Source: Desulfobacteraceae bacterium
GTDB taxonomy: Bacteria > Desulfobacterota > Desulfobacteria > Desulfobacterales > UBA11574
Direction of reading: 5' to 3'
Length of the DNA stretch: 14,150 nucleotides
Assembly: GCA_013203195.1 (NCBI GenBank)
Contig: JABMQM010000222.1
Coordinates: forward strand, 1-14,150
Below, one piece after another: positions 1 through 6,714 of this stretch. Both the position numbers and the translations under genes were made by a program. The stretch's first letter is position 1; each line of letters opens with the position of its first letter. The notes under the pieces were generated by a model. That model saw only the letters and a list, made by a program, of their open reading frames with translations. It did no database searches and had not been told where the DNA came from.

Positions 1-11
1 GGTCTTTGCAA

Positions 12-29
12 AAAGGCCGGGGGCTTTCT
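12..29 (+). terminator. Weak hairpin, possible terminator at left edge
   Basis: The bases AAAG(g)CC, GGG loop, GGCTTT can fold into a six-pair stem with one bulged G, followed by a short T-rich stretch. It could end a gene that lies to the left of the window. The stem is short and the T tail is interrupted, so this is only a weak call. Confidence 0.2.
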
Positions 30-40
30 ATTTACAAAAA

Positions 41-58
41 TGAATGTATGCTCATTCA
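41..58. promoter_or_regulatory. FadR-type operator, imperfect copy
   Basis: The sequence TGAATGTATGCTCATTCA matches the operator found at fadR and upstream of the oxidoreductase gene. It has one mismatch inside the left arm; its central ATGC is identical to that of the fadR site. It is preceded by TACAAA at 33-38, placed relative to the operator exactly like the TATAAA that precedes the 6643 operator. No convincing -35 is visible. The site could control a gene to the left on the minus strand, or a second upstream promoter of fadR. Confidence 0.65.
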
Positions 59-174
59 GTCAGACAATGCTAAGCACACTTTTTAACGCATAAAATTTAT
101 CCCATCCTATGTAACTAATTATTATTAAATTAAAAAGGTTTAGAATCAAAGCAAGGAGGTTTCATTGATTTTTC

Positions 175-201
175 TTGACACTGAAATACCTTTTTGATAA
201 A
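175..201 (+). promoter_or_regulatory. Predicted fadR promoter
   Basis: A perfect -35 (TTGACA, 175-180) is followed after 15 bases by GATAAA (196-201), which runs into the FadR operator. The same elements (TTTTTCTTGACA, a 15-base gap, a TATAAA-like -10, then the operator) occur upstream of the oxidoreductase gene at 6611-6641, which supports the reading. Transcription would start near 207-209, so a repressor bound at 201-220 would cover the start site. The spacer is shorter than the usual 17 bases. Confidence 0.5.
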
Positions 202-220
202 TGAATGAATGCTCATTCAT
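201..220. promoter_or_regulatory. FadR operator overlapping the fadR start codon
   Basis: The sequence ATGAATGAATGCTCATTCAT is a perfect inverted repeat of 8-base arms (ATGAATGA / TCATTCAT) around a 4-base centre. It closely matches the operator known for Bacillus subtilis FadR (TGAATGAMTANTCATTCA), and the regulator encoded here is very similar to that protein. It overlaps the predicted -10 and transcription start, and contains the ATG at 209. Simple autorepression is the natural inference. Confidence 0.85.
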
Positions 221-841
221 AAAAATGGAAGGCAAATAGCTAAAGGGAGGCCTGCTATTAACAAAAAAGCAAACGACAAATATCATCGAATTCTTGAAGC
301 AGCGGTGAAGGTATTTTCTGAGCAGGGATTTTTTCAATCGACCGTATCACAGATCGCCAAAGAAGCCGGAGTGGCTGACGGCACTATTTATCTTTATTTT
401 AAAAATAAGGATGACATTCTGGTCCACTTTTTCAGTTTCAGGACCAGACAGGTATTTGCCCGCTTGAGGGAAGAAGTCGAGCAGGCAGACAACACGATAG
501 ATAAACTTCGGAACCTTGTGCGCCGGCATCTTGAAGAATTCCAGAGTGACCGCAACATGGCTGTGGTATATTTTACCGAAACACACAAAAGTCATCGCCT
601 GGTGGAACAGCAGATCAAAGAGATGTCCAAGATGTATCTGGATATTGTTGCCGAGATCGTCGAGCAGGGCCAGGAAGAAGGGATCATTCGCAAGGATTTG
701 TACCTGGGACTGGTCAAGCGGTTTATCATAGGAGCCGTAGACGAGGTGATCAACACCTGGTTGCACTCAGAAGGAAAGTACGACCTTGTATCCATGGCAG
801 ACCCGCTGGTAGAGCTATTTTTGAAAGGCATAGGCACATAA
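209..841 (+). CDS. fadR: TetR-family fatty acid degradation regulator FadR
   Basis: This encodes a 210-residue TetR-family repressor of beta-oxidation genes, expected to leave DNA when it binds long-chain acyl-CoA. The N-terminal DNA-binding domain spans about residues 24-71, with the helix-turn-helix near 44-63. The segment AKEAGVADGTIYLYFKNKDD (51-70) is nearly identical to the same segment of B. subtilis FadR (YsiA) as I recall it. The C-terminal ligand domain also matches that protein (IGAVDEVINTWL, then KYDLVSMADPLVELFLKGI). Two operators of the FadR type nearby agree. The ATG at 209 is the only ordinary start because an in-frame TGA lies directly before it (206-208). However, it lies inside the operator and has no Shine-Dalgarno. 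It also gives 16 residues more than the 194-residue B. subtilis protein. An ATT at 257 behind AAAGGGAGG is an alternative start; the GRP motif at residues 13-15, common at TetR N-termini, favours 209. Confidence 0.9.
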   Translation: MLIHKNGRQIAKGRPAINKKANDKYHRILEAAVKVFSEQGFFQSTVSQIAKEAGVADGTIYLYFKNKDDILVHFFSFRTRQVFARLREEVEQADNTIDKLRNLVRRHLEEFQSDRNMAVVYFTETHKSHRLVEQQIKEMSKMYLDIVAEIVEQGQEEGIIRKDLYLGLVKRFIIGAVDEVINTWLHSEGKYDLVSMADPLVELFLKGIGT

Positions 842-915
842 CCCGTAAAAACTTTTTATGATAAAGTTTATAGATGTTTGGTACACCCTAATTTTAGACA
901 AGCAAAAAAATGTTT

Positions 916-993
916 ATCACGAAAGCACGAAATTTCGAAAACACGAAAAATATATTAGAATTTCGTGCTTTTCCTCTTTCGTGTTTTCGTGAT
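916..993. repeat. CACGAAA-rich imperfect inverted repeat
   Basis: Two arms of about 33 bases (916-948 and 961-993) are imperfect inverted copies. Each is built from short CACGAAA units (reading TTTCGTG in the right arm). The outer ends pair exactly (ATCACGAAA with TTTCGTGAT), and the middle of the arms is less well matched. The whole could form a long AT-rich hairpin in the fadR-acd1 spacer, flanked by A-rich and T-rich runs. It may be a dispersed intergenic repeat or small mobile element, or act as a transcription terminator or attenuator between fadR and acd1. The sequence alone does not decide which. The rest of the 842-1062 spacer holds no other clear feature. Confidence 0.7.
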
Positions 994-1062
994 TGTTTTT
1001 ATTTTTTACCATAAAAATTATAAGCTCGAAAATTGAGGGACAAAATAGCGGGGAGAAATAAA

Positions 1063-2877
1063 ATGGCACAATTTATTGCGGATCGCAGGGACATCGAATT
1101 TGTTCTGCATGAACAATTACAAGTTGAAAAACTAAGCAAACACGAAAGGTTTGCCGAATTCAACAAAAAGACCGTCGACATGATTGTAAACGAAGCACGC
1201 AATCTGGCAGTTAAGGAAATTCTCCCTACCCAGTTGTTAGGGGATCAGGAAGGCTGTAAGTTCGAAAACGGAAAGGTAACGGTTCCGGAATCCTTTCACC
1301 GGGCCTACGAGATTATAAAAGAGGGCGAGTGGGTTGCCATGCCGGAGAGCCTTGAGTGGGGCGGACAGGGAATGCCTATGGTGGTTTCACTGGCTGCCAG
1401 TGACTATCTGGTGGGTGCTAATTATGCATTTATGATGTATCCGGGCCTGACCCAGGGTGCGGGAAAACTGATTGAAGCCTTTGGGACCGATAAACAAAAA
1501 GAACTTTTTTTAAAAAAAATGTTTACGGGTGAATGGACCGGCACAATGCTTCTGACAGAACCCGAAGCAGGTTCGGATGTTGGTGCACTGACGACATCCG
1601 CCGTCAAGAATTCGGATGGGACCTATTCAATTTCCGGCAGTAAAATCTTCATTTCAAGCGGCGAGCATGATCTGGCAGAAAACATTATTCACCCGGTTCT
1701 GGCTCGCATCGAAGGGGCTCCGGCGGGGACCAAAGGCATTTCGCTGTTTCTCGTACCCAAGATTTGGGTTAATGATGACGGCAGTCTGGGCGAGTTCAAC
1801 GATGTGGTCTGCACCGGCATTGAAGAGAAAATGGGTATCCACGGCAACGTAACCTGTTCAATTTCTCTGGGCGGAAAAGGAGAATGCAAAGGGACCCTGC
1901 TGGGAGAAGAGAACAAAGGAATGCGAGCCATGTTCCTGATGATGAACGAAGCCCGTTTGCTGGTTGGTCTGCAGGGTTTTACCTGTGCATCGACAGCCTA
2001 TATGTATGCGGTAAATTATGCCCGCCAGCGACTCCAGGGAAAGCATCTTCTTAAGATGAGAGATGAAAATGCGCCGTCGGTTCCTATTATCCAGCATCCG
2101 GATGTACGGCGGCAACTGATAACGATGAAGGCCTATGTAGAGGGAATGCGGAGCCTGATTTATTATGTCGGCATGTGTGAAGACAACGTTAAAGTTGAAA
2201 AGAGCGCGAAGGAGAAAGAAAAATATCAGGGGATCATAGATGTTCTGATACCGATTGCCAAAGGATATGTAACCGATAAAGCTTTTGAAGTTTGTAACCA
2301 CGGCCTCCAGATCTATGGCGGGTATGGATATATTAAAGAATATCCTTTGGAACAGCTTGTGCGAGACTGCAGAATCACAATGATCTATGAAGGGACCAAC
2401 GGTATACAGGCTATGGATCTTCTGGGAAGAAAGCTGGGATTGAATAAAGGCAAACCGGTTATGGATCTTTTGGGAGAAATGCAAGCGTCGATTGCAGCTG
2501 CCAGAGAGATAGAGGATCTAAAAGAACTTGCAGACTTGGTACAAGAGGCTGTCAACAAACTGGGCGAAGTCGGCCTGCACATGGGTGCATCTGCCATGTC
2601 GCCCGACGTGATGAAGGCCTTTGCGTTTGCGTATCCTTTTATGGAAGTTACCGGTGATATAGTGATGGCTTGGATGCTATTGTGGCGGGCGACTGTTGCA
2701 GCGCACAAGCTGGAAAAAGGTGCCCGAAAAAAAGATGCCGCCTTTTACGAGGGGCAGTTAAAGAGTGCAGAGTTTTTTGTTCACTCAATTCTTCCGACTA
2801 CGATGGGCAAGTGCAACGCCATTTTGACAACCAACGGCGCAGCGGTAGAGATCATGGAGGATTCCTTCGGCGGATAA
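1063..2877 (+). CDS. Acyl-CoA dehydrogenase, long (604 aa) type
   Basis: This FAD-dependent enzyme oxidises acyl-CoA to trans-2-enoyl-CoA and passes electrons to EtfAB. The product is 604 residues. The N-terminal segment MAQFIADRRDIEFVLHEQL is typical of the long subfamily that includes DmdC-like enzymes. The flavin/substrate motif TEPEAGSD is at 165-172 and QIYGGYGY at 416-423. The presumed catalytic base is Glu443 in IYEGTNGIQ. About 150 residues after that form the C-terminal extension that distinguishes this type from the 380-residue short-chain enzymes. The start at 1063 is chosen because GGGGAG (1050-1055) lies 7 bases upstream; a TTG at 1033 would only add ten unconvincing residues. 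It lies 71 bases before a second acyl-CoA dehydrogenase, so the two are probably cotranscribed. Chain-length preference cannot be read from the sequence. No FadR operator is seen directly upstream. Confidence 0.93.
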   Translation: MAQFIADRRDIEFVLHEQLQVEKLSKHERFAEFNKKTVDMIVNEARNLAVKEILPTQLLGDQEGCKFENGKVTVPESFHRAYEIIKEGEWVAMPESLEWGGQGMPMVVSLAASDYLVGANYAFMMYPGLTQGAGKLIEAFGTDKQKELFLKKMFTGEWTGTMLLTEPEAGSDVGALTTSAVKNSDGTYSISGSKIFISSGEHDLAENIIHPVLARIEGAPAGTKGISLFLVPKIWVNDDGSLGEFNDVVCTGIEEKMGIHGNVTCSISLGGKGECKGTLLGEENKGMRAMFLMMNEARLLVGLQGFTCASTAYMYAVNYARQRLQGKHLLKMRDENAPSVPIIQHPDVRRQLITMKAYVEGMRSLIYYVGMCEDNVKVEKSAKEKEKYQGIIDVLIPIAKGYVTDKAFEVCNHGLQIYGGYGYIKEYPLEQLVRDCRITMIYEGTNGIQAMDLLGRKLGLNKGKPVMDLLGEMQASIAAAREIEDLKELADLVQEAVNKLGEVGLHMGASAMSPDVMKAFAFAYPFMEVTGDIVMAWMLLWRATVAAHKLEKGARKKDAAFYEGQLKSAEFFVHSILPTTMGKCNAILTTNGAAVEIMEDSFGG

Positions 2878-2948
2878 ATGCGCCGTAAAATAAAAAGCGG
2901 ATAGTTGGGCCTTATCGCAGGCAGATTGAAAGTTAAAGGAGAACAAGA

Positions 2949-4733
2949 ATGGCGGAAAGAAAAATATTTGCCGGTGGAGAATTTCTAATTACGGATGCCG
3001 GAGCGGAAGATGTATTTATTTTGGAAGAGATGACCAGAGAACACAAAATGATCTATGCTGCGGCCTTCGATTTCGTAAAAAAGGAGATCCGGCCCAACAT
3101 GGAGCGGATCAATGAGAAAAACGAAGAATTGACCCGATCGTTGATGAAAAAGGCCGGTGATCTCGGGCTTATCGCTACCGATATTCCTGAAGAGTATGGC
3201 GGCGAAGAGATGGATAAAATCAGTACGTGTCTCGTAACTGATGCTATAGGTGGCGGGGCCTCATTTTCGGTTTCCCATTCCGCCCACACCGGAATAGGCA
3301 CCTTGCCGATTGTTTATTTTGGAACCGAGGCCCAAAAAAAGAAATATCTGCCGAAGCTCGGCACCGGCGAGTGGCTGGCAGCTTATTGCTTAACCGAGTC
3401 GAGTGCCGGTTCCGACGCGCTGAATGCGCAGACAACGGCCACACTTTCTGATGACGGCCGTCACTACTTGTTAAACGGTGAAAAGATCTTTATTACCAAC
3501 GGTGCCTGGGCCGATCTCTTTATAGTCTATGCTAAGGTGGATGGAGAGAAGTTTACGGGGTTTATTGTTGAAAGAAGTTTCCCCGGTGTTTCCAGCGGTC
3601 CCGAGGAAAAGAAAATGGGCATAGAAGGGTCTTCTACCACATCTGTCATATTTAAGGATTGCATGGTACCGGTAGAAAATGTTCTTTTTGAAATCGGCAA
3701 AGGGCACAAGATCGCATTTAACGTCCTCAATATCGGCCGGTACAAACTTGGTGCCGGCGTCATCGGCGGATGCAAGGTAATCATTGCCGAGGCGACACAG
3801 TATGCAACAACCCGTGAGCAATTCGGCAAAAAAATCGCCTCTTTTGGCATGATCAAAAACAAGCTGGCGGATATGTGCATCGGTATCTTTATGACCGAGT
3901 CGCTCACCTATCGGCTGGCTGCCATGATAGAGGATAAACTGAGTTCTCTGGATCCGCAAGCCAGGAAAGAAGGGGCCGAAAATGCCAAAGCAATCGAAGA
4001 GTACGCCGCTGAATGCTCAATTGCGAAAGTATATGGCAGTGAATGCCTTGATTTTTGCGCCGACGAGGTGGTGCAGATCTTCGGTGGCTACGGTTATATA
4101 GCCGAATATCCGGCCGAGGGGATATACCGGGATGCCCGCATTAACAGAATCTTTGAGGGTACCAACGAGATCAACCGGCTGTTGATTACCGGGACCGTTC
4201 TGAAACGCGCCGTGCAAGGCCGGCTTGCTCTTTTCGATGCGGTTCAGGCGTTAGAAGAAGAAGCAAAGGCCGGATTGCCGGATGCGCCCGGGTTTGATGA
4301 TGCCCCCCTGGCAGCGCAGCAGCATTTGGTGAAAATGAGCAAGAAAATTTTGCTCCTGACCCTTGGTAAAGCGGCCGGCAATTTGTTGGCCGACCTGGCG
4401 GAAGAGCAGGAAGTGCTGGCTTTTTTGTCAGATATGATCACCGAGATATTTGCGATGGAAAGCGGCCTGCTAAGGGCTCTTAAAATGATTGATAAAAAAG
4501 GGGAAAAGCGGGCCGAGTATCACACGGCTGCCGTTCAGATTTATATTAATGATGTCATTCCGAAAATTGTCCACTGGTCCAAGCAGGTTCTGACGTTTGT
4601 TGAAAAAGATGATGCGCTTGTCGTTTTGCTTGCGGCTGTAGACAAGCTTGCCGCTTACCGGCCGGTTGACACCGTTAGCTTAAGGCGCCTGATTGCCGAA
4701 AAAGTTATAAAATCCAAAAGGTATATCTTTTGA
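2949..4733 (+). CDS. Acyl-CoA dehydrogenase, FadE/VLCAD-like (594 aa)
   Basis: This is a second, clearly different acyl-CoA dehydrogenase of 594 residues, matching the length and N-terminal style (MAERKIFAGGEFLI) of Bacillus FadE and resembling very-long-chain enzymes. Motifs include CLTESSAGSD (147-156), the FAD-contact segment QIFGGYGY (376-383) and Glu403 in RIFEGTNEINR as the predicted catalytic base. A helical C-terminal extension of about 190 residues follows. The start is supported by AAAGGAG at 2935-2941, 7 bases before the ATG. It follows the first dehydrogenase in the same direction, so the pair probably covers different acyl chain lengths, both feeding EtfAB. The stop codon sits in the loop of a hairpin terminator shared with the convergent synthetase gene. 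The gene symbol is left blank because several paralogues are usual in such genomes. Confidence 0.93.
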   Translation: MAERKIFAGGEFLITDAGAEDVFILEEMTREHKMIYAAAFDFVKKEIRPNMERINEKNEELTRSLMKKAGDLGLIATDIPEEYGGEEMDKISTCLVTDAIGGGASFSVSHSAHTGIGTLPIVYFGTEAQKKKYLPKLGTGEWLAAYCLTESSAGSDALNAQTTATLSDDGRHYLLNGEKIFITNGAWADLFIVYAKVDGEKFTGFIVERSFPGVSSGPEEKKMGIEGSSTTSVIFKDCMVPVENVLFEIGKGHKIAFNVLNIGRYKLGAGVIGGCKVIIAEATQYATTREQFGKKIASFGMIKNKLADMCIGIFMTESLTYRLAAMIEDKLSSLDPQARKEGAENAKAIEEYAAECSIAKVYGSECLDFCADEVVQIFGGYGYIAEYPAEGIYRDARINRIFEGTNEINRLLITGTVLKRAVQGRLALFDAVQALEEEAKAGLPDAPGFDDAPLAAQQHLVKMSKKILLLTLGKAAGNLLADLAEEQEVLAFLSDMITEIFAMESGLLRALKMIDKKGEKRAEYHTAAVQIYINDVIPKIVHWSKQVLTFVEKDDALVVLLAAVDKLAAYRPVDTVSLRRLIAEKVIKSKRYIF

Positions 4734-4746
4734 GATACCCCTTTTT
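4716..4746. terminator. Hairpin terminator between convergent genes
   Basis: The left arm AAAAGGTATATC (4716-4727) pairs with GATACCCCTTTT (4734-4745) at 10 of 12 positions, with a two-base internal mismatch and a 6-base loop. T residues run at the 3' side on the plus strand, and the minus strand also ends in TTTT. The acyl-CoA dehydrogenase stop codon (4731-4733) lies in the loop. It probably ends transcription of the dehydrogenase gene and possibly also of the synthetase gene coming from the other side. Confidence 0.5.
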
Positions 4747-4786
4747 GTAGAATTTGCATTTTTCAAAGGACTCACTGTTTTTCCGC

Positions 4787-6481
4787 TTATTGCCGTTTTT
4801 TCAGTTCTTCTGCGCGGAGTTCCTTTTTCAAAATTTTGCCTACATTGCTTTTGGGCAGCTCATCTCTAAATTCGATTTCCGTTGGAAGCTTGTAAGTGGC
4901 CAGTTTATCTTTGCAGAATTCGATGAGTTCCTCCGGGGTTGCAGTTTCACCTTCTTTCAATACCACAAATACTTTGGCCTGCTCGCCGCGCGTTGCGTGC
5001 GGTACTCCGATGGCAGTGGCTTCCAGAACTTGAGGGTGTTGATAAAATACTTCCTCAATATCGCGCGGATAAACATTATATCCGCCGGATATAATCATAT
5101 CCTTTTTGCGGTCGACAATATAAAAATACCCCTCTTCATCCATTTTGCCGATATCTCCGGTATGCAGCCAGCCGTCGGTCAGGGTCGCAGCCGTTTCTTC
5201 AGGCTTATTGTGGTAGCCTTTCATTATTTGAGGGCCTTTCATAAGAATCTCACCGGTTTCACCAGTCGCAACATCGGTTTCGCCGTCGTCAATATCAACG
5301 ATACGGCACTCGGTATCGGAGATCGGAACCCCGATACTTCCGACTTTGCGCTTGCCGCCCGCAAACGGGTTAATATGAGTTACCGGTGTTGATTCCGTCA
5401 GGCCGAAGCCTTCAACGATGACGGCCCCCGTCTTTTGCTCAAATTCCTTGATAACTTCAAGCGGCAGGGGAGCACTTCCGGAAAAACAGCCTTTAATAGA
5501 AGTCATGTCTACTTTGCTGATGTTGGGGTGATTGAGCATGCCGATGTACATCATAGGAACCAGCGGCGCAAAGGTCGGTTTGAATTTTGCAATAATTTCC
5601 AGCAGAGCTTCCGGCGTGGGCTTGGGAACAAGAAGCTGGCCCCATCCCATGTAAATGGCAAAGTTCATGGCGGTTGACAACCCGAACACATGGAAATATG
5701 GAAGGGCGCCCAGCATTATTTCACTGCCTTTGTTGAATGTTGGAAACCAGGCGGCGACTTGCTGAACCTGCCTGCTGAGGTTGCCGTGGGTGAGCATGAC
5801 GCCTTTGGAAACACCGGTAGTTCCGCCGGTGTACTGGTACATGGCCACATCGTCAAGAGAAAGCTCCACCAGGGGAGGATTGGGAGGATGAACGGCCAGA
5901 ACGTCTTTCCATTTGAAAAGGTTGTCAGCAGATTTTACATCTGCGGCCAGTTTTTTCTTTTTGGCGACCAGCGGGAATAATAGGTTTTTAGGGAAGGGCA
6001 GGTAATCGCCGATAGAAGTATAAACGATTTGTTTGATCTGTGTTTTAGGCCTTAGATCGATCATGCGATTGCCTAAAAGATCCAAAGTTATGAGGGCTTT
6101 TGATGCTGAATCATTGAATTGATGTTCAAGTTCCCGATCAGAATATAAAGGGTTATTCATGACGGCTATGGCGCCTAATTTCAAGATGGCGAAATAGGCC
6201 GCAACGCATGGTATCAGGTTTGGCAACAGGATGGCGACGCTGTCACCTTTTTTGATACCGAATTCATGCAGGCAGGCGGCAAAACGGTTGACCATATCAT
6301 TGAGTTGACGAAAGGTAATCTTGTAGCCCTGAAACAGCACTGCCATTTTTTCAGGGAACTGGTCAGCCGATCGCTCCAGAATGGCCGGCATGGCAATTTC
6401 CTCGTAATCTACCTTTTGCGGGACGCCTTTTTCATAACTGGCCAACCATGGTTTGTCTTCGTATTTGATAGCTGTGGTCAC
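4787..6481 (-). CDS. Long-chain fatty acid-CoA ligase (FadD/LcfA type)
   Basis: This is an AMP-forming acyl-CoA synthetase of 564 residues that activates fatty acids with ATP and CoA, the entry step of beta-oxidation. All core motifs of the adenylate-forming family are present: phosphate loop YTGGTTGVSKGV (217-228), GFGLTESTP (358-366), HTGDIG (440-445), the hinge region DRKKDMIISGGYNVYP (457-472), and Lys549 in PKSNVGKILKK as the predicted catalytic lysine of the adenylation half-reaction. Length and motifs fit FadD/LcfA-type long-chain ligases. No membrane segment or signal peptide is evident. The start is a GTG with AAAGGAGG five bases upstream; an ATG two bases upstream is followed at once by TGA. 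It faces the second acyl-CoA dehydrogenase tail-to-tail and is divergent from the oxidoreductase-etf unit. The exact substrate range cannot be told. Confidence 0.93.
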   Translation of the reverse strand: MTTAIKYEDKPWLASYEKGVPQKVDYEEIAMPAILERSADQFPEKMAVLFQGYKITFRQLNDMVNRFAACLHEFGIKKGDSVAILLPNLIPCVAAYFAILKLGAIAVMNNPLYSDRELEHQFNDSASKALITLDLLGNRMIDLRPKTQIKQIVYTSIGDYLPFPKNLLFPLVAKKKKLAADVKSADNLFKWKDVLAVHPPNPPLVELSLDDVAMYQYTGGTTGVSKGVMLTHGNLSRQVQQVAAWFPTFNKGSEIMLGALPYFHVFGLSTAMNFAIYMGWGQLLVPKPTPEALLEIIAKFKPTFAPLVPMMYIGMLNHPNISKVDMTSIKGCFSGSAPLPLEVIKEFEQKTGAVIVEGFGLTESTPVTHINPFAGGKRKVGSIGVPISDTECRIVDIDDGETDVATGETGEILMKGPQIMKGYHNKPEETAATLTDGWLHTGDIGKMDEEGYFYIVDRKKDMIISGGYNVYPRDIEEVFYQHPQVLEATAIGVPHATRGEQAKVFVVLKEGETATPEELIEFCKDKLATYKLPTEIEFRDELPKSNVGKILKKELRAEELKKRQ

Positions 6482-6512
6482 ATGAGCCTCCTTTTGTCAA
6501 TGCCGTGCAAGT

Positions 6513-6542
6513 ATTATATAGCACTGTTAAGATGAAATCTAA
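6513..6542 (-). promoter_or_regulatory. Possible promoter of the acyl-CoA ligase gene
   Basis: On the minus strand a perfect -10 (TATAAT, plus coordinates 6513-6518) lies about 30 bases before the GTG start, with TG close upstream. The best -35 at normal spacing is TTAGAT (6537-6542), which is poor. A perfect TTGACA (6547-6552) is 28 bases away, too far for a standard promoter. No FadR operator overlaps it; the nearest lies about 100 bases further upstream. Confidence 0.35.
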
Positions 6543-6614
6543 ATTTTGTCAAGAAAGGGTGTGATTTATAAGGCCAAAAAAATCGCTCGATTTAGGTTGA
6601 AGTAAAGGTTTTTC

Positions 6615-6641
6615 TTGACAGAATGGAAATGTGCTTATAAA
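6615..6641 (+). promoter_or_regulatory. Predicted promoter of the oxidoreductase-etfBA unit
   Basis: TTGACA (6615-6620), a 15-base gap and TATAAA (6636-6641) lie directly before the FadR operator at 6643-6662. The arrangement copies the one at fadR, including the TTTTTC before the -35. Repressor bound at the operator would cover the start of transcription. Confidence 0.5.
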
Positions 6642-6642
6642 A

Positions 6643-6662
6643 ATGAATGAGCGTTCATTCAT
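6643..6662. promoter_or_regulatory. FadR operator upstream of oxidoreductase and etf genes
   Basis: The sequence ATGAATGAGCGTTCATTCAT is a perfect inverted repeat with the same 8-base arms as the fadR operator and a different 4-base centre (GCGT). It lies just after the predicted -10 of the gene starting at 6715. This puts the electron-transfer branch of beta-oxidation under the same predicted repressor. Confidence 0.85.
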
Positions 6663-6714
6663 TTATAGTCAATATTTATTATATGATTTGTGAAGGGAGT
6701 TGGATACAAGATAA

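Noticed and set aside
1033..1062. TTG start 30 bases upstream of the first acyl-CoA dehydrogenase
   Set aside because: The ATG at 1063 has GGGGAG at the right distance, and the protein then begins with the family's typical N-terminus.
1858..2484. 208-codon open frame on the minus strand
   Set aside because: It lies wholly inside the first acyl-CoA dehydrogenase, whose catalytic motifs are intact, and it shows no recognisable domain.
4754..5392. 212-codon plus-strand open frame
   Set aside because: It is antisense to the acyl-CoA ligase, which has every family motif in this region.
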